Positions 8,645 through 18,591 of a stretch of DNA of 64,000 bases are shown here, piece by piece (the first letter of the stretch is position 1; each line of letters begins with the position of its first letter). Origin of the DNA: AP-15 sp963736715 (GTDB lineage: Bacteria; Pseudomonadota; Alphaproteobacteria; ATCC43930; CGMCC-115725); NCBI GenBank assembly GCA_963736715.1, contig CAVTQA010000019.1:1-64000 (forward strand). The letters are read 5' to 3'. The position numbers and the translations under genes are program-made. The notes beneath the pieces are model-generated. The model was not told the DNA's origin. It was given only the letters and a program-made list of their open reading frames with translations, and ran no database searches.

Positions 8645-10639
8645 ATGCTCGTAGAGATTGGCCATTTCGCTCTCGTGCTCGCGCTGCTCGTCGCGCTGGT
8701 GCAGGGCACCGTGCCGCTGGTCGGGCGCGTCGGCGCGCAGCCGGGCGCTGATGGATCTGGGGCGATCGGCGGCATTGCTGGAATTCGGGCTCGTCGCGCT
8801 CGCCTTCGCTATCTTCATGCACGCCCACATCGTCTCGGATTTCTCGGTGCGGAACGTGTTCGAGAACTCGAATACCGCCAAACCGATGCTCTACAAGGTG
8901 ACCGGCGTCTGGGGCAGCCACGAAGGCTCGATGATGCTCTGGGTCTTGATGCTGACCTTGTTCGGCGGGCTCGTCGCGGCTTTGGGGCGGTCATTGCCGG
9001 CCACCCTGCGGGCGCGGACTTTGGCGATCCAGGGGCTTGCTCGGTTTTGGAACCTTGGCCTTCATCATCGGGACGTCCAACCCGTTCGATCGGCTATTCC
9101 CTGTCCCAGTCGACGGGCGCGACCTCAACCCGCTATTGCAGGACCCGGGCCTCGCCTTCCATCCGCCGTTTCTCTATTTCGGCTATGTCGGGTTCTCGAT
9201 CACCTATTCCTTCGCGATCGCCGCGCTGATCGAGGGGCGGGTCGGCGCAGCTTGGGCGCGCTGGGTGCGGCCCTGGGCATTGACGGCCTGGTGCGGGCTG
9301 ACGATCGGCATCGCGATGGGCAGCTGGTGGGCCTATTACGTGCTCGGATGGGGCGGCTGGTGGTACTGGGACCCGGTCGAGAACGCCTCCTTCATGCCTT
9401 GGCTGCTCGGAACCGCACTCCTGCACTCCGCAGCCGTCGTCGAAAAGCGCGAAACCCTGCAGCGCTGGACCGTCCTCTTGGCCATCCTGACATTTGGCAT
9501 GAGCCTGATTGGGACCTTCCTCGTGCGATCGGGTGTCCTGACCTCGGTCCACTCCTTCGCCGTCGATCCGACGCGCGGCGTCTTCATCCTGGTGCTGATC
9601 GCGCTGGTGATCGGCGGCGGCCTCGTCCTTTACGCGCTGCGCGCCCCCGGCCTCGAAACCGGCAACCCGTTCGCACCGGTAAGTCGCGAAGGCGCCCTCG
9701 TCCTCAACAACCTGCTGCTCTGCGCCGGCATGGCGACGGTATTTCTCGGGACCTTCTACCCGCTCTTCGCCGAGGTGTGGAGCGGCGTCAAGCTTTCGGT
9801 TGGGCCGCAATTCTTCGACGCGACCTTCGTGCCGATCCTGGCGCCAGCCATCGTCGCGATGGTGATCGGCCCGGTATTGGCCTGGCGCCGCGGCAATCTG
9901 CGTGCCGCCCTGCGCCGCCTCGCTCCGGCCGTCATCGGCGCGCTGCTCGCGCCGGCCATCGTCTTCGCCATCGACCGTGCCGCACCGCCTGCGGCATTGG
10001 CGGGTATAACGCTCGCGGTCTGGGCGATGCTCGGAGTGCTCACCGATCTCGCCGATCGAAGCGGGGTGGCGAAACAGCCCCTAGGCACATCCTGGCGACG
10101 GCTGCGCCATTTGCCGCGCGGAACTTGGGGCTACGCAATCGCCCATTTCGGGGTCGGCGTGCTGATCGCCGGGATCGATCGTCTCGACGGCATGGCGAAG
10201 CGAGCGGATCGAGACCCTGCATCCCGGGGACACCCTCGAGATCGCCGGCCGCAGCCTGCGCTTGGTCGGGGTGACGGAAGGGGATGTCGCCAATTACCAC
10301 GCCCAGCGCGCGCAAATCGTCGTCGAGCGCCCCGGCAGCGCACCGATGACCCTCTACCCCGAGCGTCGCTGGTATCCGGTGGCGCGCAGCCAGACCACCA
10401 ACACGGCGATCGCCACAAACGGGGTGGGCGATCTCTATCTGGCGCTCGGCGATCCGGATGGCCAAGGGGGCTGGGTGTTGCGGGCCTATTACAATCCGCT
10501 CGTTCCGTGGATCTGGTTTGGCGCAATCCTCGCCGCCCTGGGCGGGCTCGTCTCGCTGAGCGACCGCCGGCTCCGCCTGCGCCTGCCGGCGGCGAGGACC
10601 TCGCTTGCGGTCACGTCGGCGGGCTCGGCCGACAGCTGA
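8645..10639 (+). CDS. ccmF: Cytochrome c maturation protein CcmF, with three frame slips
   Basis: CcmF is the integral membrane subunit of the heme lyase that attaches heme to apocytochrome c at the periplasmic face. Summed over frames it gives about 660 residues, the usual length. Visible landmarks are MLVEIGHFALVLAL at the start, FSVRNVFENSNT, TGVWGSHEGSMMLWV, the WWD heme-handling motif GWGGWWYWDPVEN and the C-terminal ERIETLHPGD and YPERRWYPV. The frame changes near 8740, 9036 and 10200, each by one extra base, while sequence on both sides stays conserved, so sequencing indels are likelier than decay. Its stop overlaps the ccmH start (TGATG). ccmE and ccmG are absent beside it. Confidence 0.8.
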
Positions 10640-11106
10640 TGATCCGTCGGCTCGCTTTGGCGGTCGCGGTGGCGGCGGGCCTCGTCGGACCTGCGGCCCA
10701 TGCTGTCGAGCCCGCCGAGCGGCTCGCCGAACCTGCGCTCGAGGCGCGGGCCCGGGCGCTGAGCCAGGAGCTGCGGTGTCTCGTCTGCCAGAACCAGTCG
10801 ATCGACGAGTCGAACGCCGATCTCGCCCACGATCTGCGCGTATTGCTGCGGCAACGCCTGGTTGCCGGCGATACGGATCAGCAAGTGCTCGATTATGTCG
10901 TCGCCCGCTATGGGGTCTTCGTGCTGCTCGATCCGCCCTTTGCGCCGGCGACATACCTTTTGTGGCTGACACCGCCTGTGCTGGTGGTGGGGGCCGGGAT
11001 CTTTTTGGTTCTCCGGGCGCGGCGCCGCCGTCCCGACCCCGGACTCCCGGCCTTGACCGAGGAAGAGCGCGCCCGTGCTGAGCTATTGCTTGGCGAACGT
11101 GGATGA
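10639..11106 (+). CDS. ccmH: Cytochrome c maturation thiol protein CcmH/CcmL
   Basis: 155 residues. It has a signal peptide (AVAVAAGLVGPAAHA), then the LRCLVCQNQSI.ESNA motif, whose CxxC reduces or holds the apocytochrome CXXCH cysteines in the periplasm. A C-terminal membrane helix (LLWLTPPVLVVGAGIFLVL) and basic tail follow, as in CcmH. The start ATG 10639 overlaps the ccmF stop, and its own stop overlaps ccmI by ATGA at 11103, so the three genes are translationally coupled. Confidence 0.9.
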   Translation: MIRRLALAVAVAAGLVGPAAHAVEPAERLAEPALEARARALSQELRCLVCQNQSIDESNADLAHDLRVLLRQRLVAGDTDQQVLDYVVARYGVFVLLDPPFAPATYLLWLTPPVLVVGAGIFLVLRARRRRPDPGLPALTEEERARAELLLGERG

Positions 11107-12203
11107 TCTGGTTCTGGATCATCGCGGGAGTGCTGGTCCTGGCGGCGCTGATTGCGCTGCTCAAGCCCTTGCTGTGGGCAGCCCCGGAGAACGCGGATCA
11201 GGGTGAACCCGTCACCGCGGTGTTTCGCCGGCAACTCACGAACATCGATGGCGAGATTGCGCAGGGCAGGCTCGCTCCGGACGAGGCCGCGGCGGTGCGC
11301 GCCGAAATCACCCGGCGCATGCTCTCGGCGGCCGACCAGGAAGCGAAAAACTCGCGGCCGGCCGTCTTGGGTTCGGCCGCGGCCTCGTGGCGCATCGGCG
11401 CTGCGGTCGGTATAGCGGCCCTTCTGCCGGCGGCGGCGTTCGTCATCTACTCGGCGGTCGGCGCGCCGGCGGCGATCGAACGGGGCGCAAGTTCCGCAGC
11501 AGCCCCTGCGGCCGACGACCGGGCAAAACTCGCCGCCGCAGCCGAACAGCTCAAGGCGCGGCTTCAGCAGGAGCCCGGGCATGTCGAAGGCTGGGTCCTG
11601 CTGGCTCGTACCTTCGCCTCTCTCGAGCGCTACCCGGAAGCGCGCGCGGCGTACGGCCAGGCGATTGCCTTGGCGCCAAACGAGCCGCGGCTGCACGCCG
11701 AGCTGGGGGAATTGCTCGTGCTGGCGGCGGGCGGCGACGTCAGTGCCGAGGCCGAGGCCGAATTTGCCAAGGCCGGAGATGATCCCCGCGCCCGCTTCTA
11801 TGGCGCAGAAGCTGCGCTGCAGCGCGGTGATCGCGAGGCAGCCAAGGCTACGCTGCGCGCCCTGCTGGCCACGGCGCCGGCCGAGGCGCCATGGCGCAAA
11901 GTCGTGCAGGACCGCCTCGCCGAGATTGCCCCAGGGGAGATTGCCCCGGGTGAGCAGCCGCCCGCTGGGGAGGCATCCGGGCCGACGGCTCGGGACGTGG
12001 CCGCGGCTCAATCGATGTCGCCGGAGGAGCGGCAGGCAATGATTCGCTCCATGGTCGACCGCCTCGCCGCTCGGCTCGAGCAGAACCCGAACGACAAGGA
12101 CGGGTGGAACCGCCTCGCCCACGCCTACGATGTGCTGGGCGAAACTGAGAAGGCCAAAGCAGCGCGCACCCGCGCCGCACAAGTTCCTGAGGCTGGGAAG
12201 TAG
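11103..12203 (+). CDS. ccmI: Cytochrome c maturation TPR protein CcmI
   Basis: 366 residues. It starts with a membrane helix (MIWFWIIAGVLVLAALIALL) and a cytoplasmic leucine-zipper-like loop (VFRRQLTNIDGEIAQGRL). A second helix (IGAAVGIAALLPAAAFVIY) is followed by a periplasmic TPR domain (VEGWVLLARTFASLERYPEA; DGWNRLAHAYDVLGETEKA). CcmI binds the C-terminus of apocytochrome c and delivers it to the CcmF-CcmH heme lyase. Its ATG overlaps the ccmH stop. The C-terminus has a second TPR-like repeat after a Pro/Gly-rich spacer with a duplicated APGEIAPGE. Confidence 0.88.
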   Translation: MIWFWIIAGVLVLAALIALLKPLLWAAPENADQGEPVTAVFRRQLTNIDGEIAQGRLAPDEAAAVRAEITRRMLSAADQEAKNSRPAVLGSAAASWRIGAAVGIAALLPAAAFVIYSAVGAPAAIERGASSAAAPAADDRAKLAAAAEQLKARLQQEPGHVEGWVLLARTFASLERYPEARAAYGQAIALAPNEPRLHAELGELLVLAAGGDVSAEAEAEFAKAGDDPRARFYGAEAALQRGDREAAKATLRALLATAPAEAPWRKVVQDRLAEIAPGEIAPGEQPPAGEASGPTARDVAAAQSMSPEERQAMIRSMVDRLAARLEQNPNDKDGWNRLAHAYDVLGETEKAKAARTRAAQVPEAGK

Positions 12204-12319
12204 CCTCGACCCTGTCTGTTGCCTTCATCATTACAAGTGCGAGTAAATCTGCCGGATTGCGCGAGCCACGATCGGAGCGGTTGAACTTCGGCGCTACCAG
12301 CCGTTAACCTCGAAGAACA

Positions 12320-13321
12320 ATGCCACCCCCGCCGGATTTGAGCCTCGTGACTGGAGCGACCGGGTTCGTCGGATCGGCTGTGGTGCGCGCCCTGCTGGCG
12401 CGGGGCCACCGGGTGCGCGTGCTCGCCCGGCCAAACAGTGATCGGCGCAATCTTGCGGGTCTCGCGGTGGAAATCGCCGAGGGGGCTATGGAGGATCCCC
12501 GCTCGTTGACGCGCGCGGTCGCCGGGTGCCGATACGTGTACCATGTAGCGGCCGATTACCGGATCTGGGTACCCGATCCCGCGCCAATGTTTCGTGCCAA
12601 CGTCGATGGCACTCGGGATCTGCTGACCGCGGCCCTCGAAGCCGGCGCCGAACGGGTCGTCTATACGAGCAGCGTCGCGACCCTGGGGCTGGTGGCGGGC
12701 GGGTCGGCCGATGAGGAGACGCCGAGCAGACTCGACGACATGATCGGGCCCTACAAACGGTCGAAATTCGCGGCCGAAGAGGTGGCACGAGGGCTTGCTC
12801 GGGAGCGCGGGCTGCCGGTAGTGATCGTCAACCCCTCCACCCCGGTCGGGCCCGGCGACATCAAGCCGACGCCGACCGGCCGCCTGATCGTCGAGGCCGC
12901 GCGCGGCCACATGCCCGCCTTTGTAGACACCGGTCTGAATATCGTCCATGTCGATGACGTCGCCGAAGGCCATCTCGCCGCGGCCGAAAAGGGACGGATC
13001 GGCGAGCGATATATCCTTGGGGGCGAGAACCTGACGCTCGCTGAGATCCTCGCCGGGGTCGCGCAGGCGGTCGGCCGTCGTCCGCCCTGGCTCCGGGTCC
13101 CGCACAGTGTGCTGTTTCCTGTCGCTATCGGAGCGGAGCTGGCGGCCCGCGTTTCCGGGCGCGACCCGTTCGTCACGCTGGACGGAGTTCGGATGTCGCG
13201 GAAAAAGATGTATTTTACCTCGGAAAAGGCGTCGCGCGAGCTCGGCTACACGCCGCGGCCGGTGCGCGAGGCCATTGCCGACGCTGTCAGCTGGTTCGGG
13301 GCTAATGGATATCTGAAATGA
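12320..13321 (+). CDS. hpnA: Hopanoid-associated sugar epimerase HpnA
   Basis: 333 residues, extended-SDR/NAD-dependent epimerase fold. The Rossmann motif TGATGFVGSAV is at residues 11-21, the VVYTSS strand follows mid-protein, and the active-site pair sits in GPYKRSKFAAE (YxxxK). The HpnA-type sequences VYHVAADYRIW and NVDGTRDLL are present. It opens the hopanoid operon and its stop overlaps the hpnC ATG (ATGA). The precise reaction is not established; a role in making the hopanoid head group is assumed from conserved position in hpn loci. Confidence 0.9.
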   Translation: MPPPPDLSLVTGATGFVGSAVVRALLARGHRVRVLARPNSDRRNLAGLAVEIAEGAMEDPRSLTRAVAGCRYVYHVAADYRIWVPDPAPMFRANVDGTRDLLTAALEAGAERVVYTSSVATLGLVAGGSADEETPSRLDDMIGPYKRSKFAAEEVARGLARERGLPVVIVNPSTPVGPGDIKPTPTGRLIVEAARGHMPAFVDTGLNIVHVDDVAEGHLAAAEKGRIGERYILGGENLTLAEILAGVAQAVGRRPPWLRVPHSVLFPVAIGAELAARVSGRDPFVTLDGVRMSRKKMYFTSEKASRELGYTPRPVREAIADAVSWFGANGYLK

Positions 13322-14187
13322 CGGCTTTGCGGGACGAGCTGCCATCGCACCGCGCCGAGAGCCTCGAAACTCCCTCGGGCAAGTGGCGCGGCAGCGAAAA
13401 TTTCCCGGTGGGATCGTTTCTGATTCGGCGCGACTTGCGGGCGCATGTGCACGCGTTCTACCGATTCGCCCGAAACGCCGACGACATTGCCGATAATCCT
13501 GCCTTGACTGCCGATGAAAAGATAGGGCGGCTCGACCGCATGGGCGCCATCCTCGACGGAGCCTCGGGCGAGGATTCTCCCGCCGCCGCCGCGATGCGTG
13601 AAAGCCTCCTCGAAACCGGCATGACTGCTCAGCACTGCCATGACGTACTGCACGCGTTCCGGATCGACGCGGTCAAGCTTCGTTATCGCGACTGGGACGA
13701 TCTGATGGGATATTGCCGCTACTCGGCTTCGCCGGTCGGCCGCCAGCTGCTTGACCTGCACGGCGAAAGCCGCGCCACTTGGCCGGCTTCCGATGCCCTT
13801 TGCCCGGCGCTGCAGGTGCTCAATCACCTGCAGGATTGCGCGGACGACCATCGGCGGCTCGATCGCGTCTACCTGCCGCTTGAAGATCTTGCCGCGGAAG
13901 GAACCGGGATCGAGGCGCTGGCGGCCGGTATGTCGAGCCCGGGACTGCGGCGCGTGCTCGACCGGCTGCTGGACCGCACCGCGGAATTGATCGAACAGGC
14001 TCGCGGCTTGCCGCCGCTCGTCGCTTCCCGCGGATTGCGGTGGGAGTCCGCGGTCATCGTCGGCCTGGCTGGGCGGCTGTTGCGCCGGCTCCGCCATGGC
14101 GATCCCGTTGCGACCCGCGTCGCGTTGAGCAAATCCGATTTCCTCGCCGCCTTTGCAATCGGCGTCTCGGGAGGGTTTCGGGGTTGA
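13318..14187 (+). CDS. hpnC: Hydroxysqualene synthase HpnC
   Basis: 289 residues of the trans-isoprenyl synthase fold. Two aspartate-rich regions are visible: FARNADDIADNP near residue 55 and LQDCADDHRRLDRVYLP near residue 175. In the hpnCDE route HpnD makes presqualene diphosphate, HpnC converts it to hydroxysqualene and HpnE reduces that to squalene. Overlap of start and stop with hpnA and hpnD shows tight coupling. Confidence 0.93.
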   Translation: MTALRDELPSHRAESLETPSGKWRGSENFPVGSFLIRRDLRAHVHAFYRFARNADDIADNPALTADEKIGRLDRMGAILDGASGEDSPAAAAMRESLLETGMTAQHCHDVLHAFRIDAVKLRYRDWDDLMGYCRYSASPVGRQLLDLHGESRATWPASDALCPALQVLNHLQDCADDHRRLDRVYLPLEDLAAEGTGIEALAAGMSSPGLRRVLDRLLDRTAELIEQARGLPPLVASRGLRWESAVIVGLAGRLLRRLRHGDPVATRVALSKSDFLAAFAIGVSGGFRG

Positions 14188-15062
14188 GCGACGCCGCGCT
14201 CCATGCCGCTGCCGATCAGCTGGGCGAAGACGCGCTGCGCGAGACTATCCGGCACCGGGTCGAGGCTGCCGGGACCTCGTTTTACTGGGCGATGCGGCTG
14301 CTGCCGCGGGATCGCCGCAACGGCATGTACGCGATCTATGCGTTCTGCCGTGAGGTCGACGACATTGCCGATGGCGAGAGGCCGGTCGAACACAAGCTCG
14401 CTGCTCTGGCCGGGTGGCGCGAGGAGATCGATGCGCTCTACGACGGGCGTCCGCGCCACCTCGTGGCTCGAGCATTGTCGGGGCCGGTGCGGAGTTATCA
14501 GCTTCGCAAAGAGGACTTTCTTGCGATCCTCGCCGGCATGGAGATGGACGCTCGGGGAGACATCAGGGCCCCGGATTTGGCGACCCTGGACCTCTATTGC
14601 GCGCGCGTCGCGAGCGCTGTCGGCCATCTTTCAGTCCATATATTCGGTGATTCCAGCGCCGCCGCTCATGCCGTCGCAGAATCGCTCGGCCGGGCACTGC
14701 AGCTGACCAACATCCTCCGAGACCTCGCGGAGGACGCCGCTCGGCAGCGCTTATATCTGCCTCGCGAAATCCTCGATCGGCACGGGATTCGAGCTGCCGA
14801 ACCTGCGGCCGTCCTGCGGCATCCGGCATTGCCTGCAGCATGCCGCGATGTCGCCGCTATCGCCGAGGGCCACTTCCGCACGGCAGCGCGGGCAATGGAG
14901 CACTGCTCGCGCCGCGCCATGCGTCCAGCCGCGGTGATGGCGGCACTCTACGGCGCGACGCTCTCGGCTCTGCAGCGCTCGGGATGGCGCAATCCCAGGC
15001 AGCGCGTCAGTGTGTCGACCTCATTGAAGCTCTGGCTGGTGTTGCGCCACGGCTTGCTATGA
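14184..15062 (+). CDS. hpnD: Presqualene diphosphate synthase HpnD
   Basis: 292 residues. I chose TTG 14184, which overlaps the hpnC stop as TTGA and gives the normal family length; longer upstream frames read through hpnC in another frame. Aspartate motifs YAFCREVDDIAD and TNILRDLAEDAARQRLYLP coordinate magnesium and the two farnesyl diphosphates. The enzyme condenses two FPP to presqualene diphosphate, the first committed step. It ends in ATGA overlap with hpnE. Confidence 0.92.
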   Translation: MSDAALHAAADQLGEDALRETIRHRVEAAGTSFYWAMRLLPRDRRNGMYAIYAFCREVDDIADGERPVEHKLAALAGWREEIDALYDGRPRHLVARALSGPVRSYQLRKEDFLAILAGMEMDARGDIRAPDLATLDLYCARVASAVGHLSVHIFGDSSAAAHAVAESLGRALQLTNILRDLAEDAARQRLYLPREILDRHGIRAAEPAAVLRHPALPAACRDVAAIAEGHFRTAARAMEHCSRRAMRPAAVMAALYGATLSALQRSGWRNPRQRVSVSTSLKLWLVLRHGLL

Positions 15063-16414
15063 CGAGAGCGGCGAGTACGGGTTGCGTGCATGTTGTTGGT
15101 GCAGGCCTTGCCGGGCTCGCGGCGGCGGTCGCGCTCGCCGATACCGGGCGGTGCGTCATTATTTATGAAGCTGCTCCCCACGCCGGCGGACGCTGCCGCT
15201 CCTATTTTGATGCCGAACTCGGATGCCGCATCGACAACGGCAACCATCTCCTTTTGGCCGGCAATCAGGCGGCGCTCGATTATCTCGGCCGGATCGGCGC
15301 TTGCGGTTCTCTTGAAGGCCCCCTTGAAGCTGTCTTCCCGTTCGTCGACGCCGCAACCGGGGAGCGTTGGACGGTGCGGTCGAATAGCGGCGCTCTGCCC
15401 TGGTGGGTCCTGTCCGCCAGAAGGCGGGTTCCGCACACGCGAGCGCGTGACTACCTCGCCGCCTTGGCGCTGCGACGGGCAGATCCGTCGGCAACGATCG
15501 CCGCCGTCCTCGATCCGCGGCAGGAATTGTTTCGCCGGCTGTGGGAGCCGCTCGCCGTCGCCGCCTTGAATACCGGCGCCGAGCAGGGTTCAGCCACTCT
15601 CTTTTGGCGCATGCTCGCCGAAACGCTCGGGCGGGGAGGCGCCGCGTGCCGTCCTCTGCTTCCTCGCGTCGGCCTGTCTGAAAGCTTCGTCGAGCCGGCG
15701 CTCGCCCGCTTACGCGCCAAAGGCGCGGAAATCCGCTTTGGCGCTCGTCTGAGGGCGCTGGCCTTCGGGCCCGACTCGGTTTCGGATCTCGTCTTCGAAG
15801 CTGCTTCGATCGCGCTCGACCGCGCGGACAGCGTGATCCTTGCCGTACCCGCGGCGATCGCCGCCCGCCTTGTTCCGGGGCTCATCGTGCCCGATCGGCA
15901 CTCGCCGATCGTCAACGCACATTTCCGCTGTACTCCTCCAGCCGGGTCGCCGTTTTTTGTGGGCGTAATCGGCGGCGCCGCGGAATGGATCTTTCGCAAG
16001 CGCGAAGTGTTATCGGTGACGGTCAGCGCTGCTGACCGATTCGTCGAGCGCGGCGCATCGGAGCTGCGTGAGCTCTTCTGGCGCGATGTCGCTGTCGCCT
16101 ATGAGCTTCCGTCGTGTCCAGTTCCGCAGGCTCGAATCGTAAAGGAGCGCAGGGCGACGTTTCTGGCAAGCCCCGAGCAGCTGCAGCGCCGTCCGCAACA
16201 GATCACAGCGTGGAGGAATCTTCTACTTGCCGGCGATTATGTCGATATGGGCTTGCCTGCGACGATCGAAGGCGCTATTCGCTCCGGCTTTGCTGCGGCC
16301 GGCCTAGCAACCGATTGCCGGCTTGAGGCGTTATCCCAACCTCCCGCGAGTGCCCGAAACCCGCTCGCGTTAACCACGGAAATTCAGCAAGAACGACACC
16401 GCGCCCTTCCATGA
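15059..16414 (+). CDS. hpnE: Hydroxysqualene dehydroxylase HpnE (FAD)
   Basis: 451 residues. The dinucleotide-binding motif VHVVGAGLAGLAAAVALA lies at residues 9-26 and is followed by the acidic strand end IYEAAPHAGGR. C-terminal LLAGDYVDMGLPATIEGA is the second FAD contact common to amine-oxidase-type flavoproteins. It reduces hydroxysqualene to squalene, completing the HpnC-D-E route. ATG 15059 overlaps the hpnD stop, and its own TGA overlaps the ATG of the cyclase gene. Confidence 0.92.
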   Translation: MTRAASTGCVHVVGAGLAGLAAAVALADTGRCVIIYEAAPHAGGRCRSYFDAELGCRIDNGNHLLLAGNQAALDYLGRIGACGSLEGPLEAVFPFVDAATGERWTVRSNSGALPWWVLSARRRVPHTRARDYLAALALRRADPSATIAAVLDPRQELFRRLWEPLAVAALNTGAEQGSATLFWRMLAETLGRGGAACRPLLPRVGLSESFVEPALARLRAKGAEIRFGARLRALAFGPDSVSDLVFEAASIALDRADSVILAVPAAIAARLVPGLIVPDRHSPIVNAHFRCTPPAGSPFFVGVIGGAAEWIFRKREVLSVTVSAADRFVERGASELRELFWRDVAVAYELPSCPVPQARIVKERRATFLASPEQLQRRPQQITAWRNLLLAGDYVDMGLPATIEGAIRSGFAAAGLATDCRLEALSQPPASARNPLALTTEIQQERHRALP

Positions 16415-18369
16415 ATGAAATAGGCACGAAAGAAGTAGCGATCTTGCGTCGTCGCGTTGACGCAGCGCGCCTCGACGAGGCGATTACGCGCGCCAGCAAA
16501 TCGCTGGTCGCCTTGCAGCACCCCGACGGACATTGGGTCTTCGAGTTGGAGGCCGACGTGACGATCCCGTCGGAGTTCATCCTGCTCCAACACTATTTCG
16601 GCCGCATCGAGCCGGAACTCCAAGCGCGGATCGCCAGGTATATTCGTGCCATCCAAGGCGCGGACGGCGGCTGGCCTCTGTTCCACGGGGGCGTTCTCGA
16701 TCTCAGCGCTTCGGTCAAGGCCTATTTCGCCTTGAAGGCGGCCGGCGATCCGGTCGATGCGCCGCATATGGAACGGGCTCGGGCGGCGATCCTGACCGGT
16801 GGCGGCGCCCGGCGCTGCAGCGTATTCACACGCATCCTGCTTGCATTGTTCGGCGAGGTTCCGTGGCGGGCGGTCCCGATCATGCCGGTCGAAATCATGC
16901 TGCTTCCGAGCTGGTCTCCCTTTCACATCGCCAAGGTGTCCTACTGGTCGCGCACGGTCCTCGTGCCGCTGCTTGTCCTGATGGCGCTGCGGCCGCGGGC
17001 CCGCAACCCGCTCGATATTACCGTCACCGAGCTTTTTCTAGAGCCGCCTGAGACGGTGCGGGATTGGATCGGCGGTCCGACCTCCTCCCCACTCTCGGTG
17101 GCTTTTGGCATGCTCGACCGGCTGTTGCGGGTCGCCGAGCCATTCTTTCCGGCGGATGCGCGCCGGCGAGCGATCGACAAAGCTGTCGCCTTTGTCACAG
17201 AGCGCCTCAATGGCGACGATGGCCTTGGGGGCATCTTTCCGGCGATGGCCAACGCCGCGATGATGTTCGACTGTTTGGGCTATGACCCCGATCACCCCGG
17301 CTACGCGTCGGCTCTAGCTTCCCTTCGCAAGCTGCTGGTGCTGGACGGCGAGCGCAGCTACTGCCAACCCTGCTTGTCTCCCGTTTGGGATACGGCCCTT
17401 GCCTGCCATGCGCTAATGGAGGTCGAAGACATCCGACTGGAAGCGACAATAAGGCGGGCGCTCGACTGGCTCGAGACAAAGCAGGTGCTCGAAGTCGTCG
17501 GCGATTGGGCGTCAGCCCGCCCCGGTCTGCGGCCCGGCGGGTGGGCATTCCAGTTCGAGAACCCCTATTACCCTGATCTCGATGACACGGCGGCGGTCGC
17601 TCTCGCCCTCGACCGCTTCGGCTCGGCGCGCTATCGGGTGGCGATCGACCGCGCGGCCGAATGGGTGATCGGCATGCAAAGCCGGGGCGGCGGATGGGGA
17701 TCCTTTGACGCCGACAACACGCATTTTTATCTGAACCACATCCCGTTCGCTGACCACGGCGCGCTGCTGGACCCGCCGACAGCGGATGTCAGCGGACGCT
17801 GCCTGAGCTTCCTGACCCAAATCGGCCACGGGCCCGACCACCCGGCGGTAGCTGCGGCAATAGACTATCTGCGAGCCGAGCAGGAACCCGACGGCAGCTG
17901 GTTCGGCCGATGGGGTACCAACTATATCTACGGGACCTGGTCGGTGCTCACCGCGTTGAACAGCGCCGGCCTGCCGGCGGATTCGCCCGAAGTGCGGCGC
18001 GCCGTGGACTGGCTCGTCGCTCGCCAGCACAAAGATGGGGGGTGGGGGGAAGGCGGCAAATCCTACTGGACAGGAGCGCCCCACGGCGAAGCGCCCTATA
18101 GCACCTCGTCGCAGACTGCCTGGGCGCTGCTCGCTTTGATGGCCGCCGGAGAGGTTGGCAATCCGGCGGTCGCTCGCGGGATCGCATATTTGGTCGACAG
18201 CCAGGACCAGGACGGCAACTGGGACGAGCCCTGGTACACCGCCGTCGGATTTCCGCGCGTCTTTTACTTGCGCTATCACGGCTACCGCGCTTTCTTCCCG
18301 CTTTGGGCGCTTGCGCGATATCGCCGTCTGTCGCGGGGCAATTCGCGTCAGGTTCCGTTCGGCATTTGA
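16411..18369 (+). CDS. shc: Squalene-hopene cyclase
   Basis: 652 residues, normal length for SHC (HpnF). The catalytic acid motif appears as DLDDT at residues 389-393; the middle Asp protonates squalene. Several QW repeats (Q..DGGW, Q..GGWGSFDAD, QEPDGSWFGRWG, QDQDGNWDEPWY) stabilise the double alpha-barrel. The C-terminal VGFPRVFYLRYHGYR..FP block is typical of SHC. It is a monotopic inner-membrane enzyme forming hopene/diplopterol. ATG 16411 overlaps the hpnE stop, so five genes from hpnA to shc form one coupled operon. Confidence 0.96.
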   Translation: MNEIGTKEVAILRRRVDAARLDEAITRASKSLVALQHPDGHWVFELEADVTIPSEFILLQHYFGRIEPELQARIARYIRAIQGADGGWPLFHGGVLDLSASVKAYFALKAAGDPVDAPHMERARAAILTGGGARRCSVFTRILLALFGEVPWRAVPIMPVEIMLLPSWSPFHIAKVSYWSRTVLVPLLVLMALRPRARNPLDITVTELFLEPPETVRDWIGGPTSSPLSVAFGMLDRLLRVAEPFFPADARRRAIDKAVAFVTERLNGDDGLGGIFPAMANAAMMFDCLGYDPDHPGYASALASLRKLLVLDGERSYCQPCLSPVWDTALACHALMEVEDIRLEATIRRALDWLETKQVLEVVGDWASARPGLRPGGWAFQFENPYYPDLDDTAAVALALDRFGSARYRVAIDRAAEWVIGMQSRGGGWGSFDADNTHFYLNHIPFADHGALLDPPTADVSGRCLSFLTQIGHGPDHPAVAAAIDYLRAEQEPDGSWFGRWGTNYIYGTWSVLTALNSAGLPADSPEVRRAVDWLVARQHKDGGWGEGGKSYWTGAPHGEAPYSTSSQTAWALLALMAAGEVGNPAVARGIAYLVDSQDQDGNWDEPWYTAVGFPRVFYLRYHGYRAFFPLWALARYRRLSRGNSRQVPFGI

Positions 18370-18490
18370 CGTTGGGTGGACGTGAGAGGGCCGCGTCCTT
18401 TTGTCCGTAGCCAAAAGCCTGATGGCCAGCTAGGGGTTGCGGGCAAATGCGGCGGCGGCTCAGCCTACGAAACGTGATGCTCGCCCCGAG

Positions 18491-18507
18491 AGTTGATATT
18501 GTCAACT
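18491..18507. promoter_or_regulatory. AGTTGA-N5-TCAACT palindrome before hpnG
   Basis: A perfect 6-bp inverted repeat with a 5-base spacer lies in the 220-base gap between shc and hpnG, about 85 bases before the chosen hpnG start. It is compatible with a dimeric repressor site. It is only a structural observation; no regulator is known. Confidence 0.25.
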
Positions 18508-18591
18508 ATTAGGCGAGGATCGGACTATCAGCCCGGTCCAGAGCGGCCCGAACGATCGGCGTTCAAGCTGTCGCTGTATGGGAAGGTGCGG

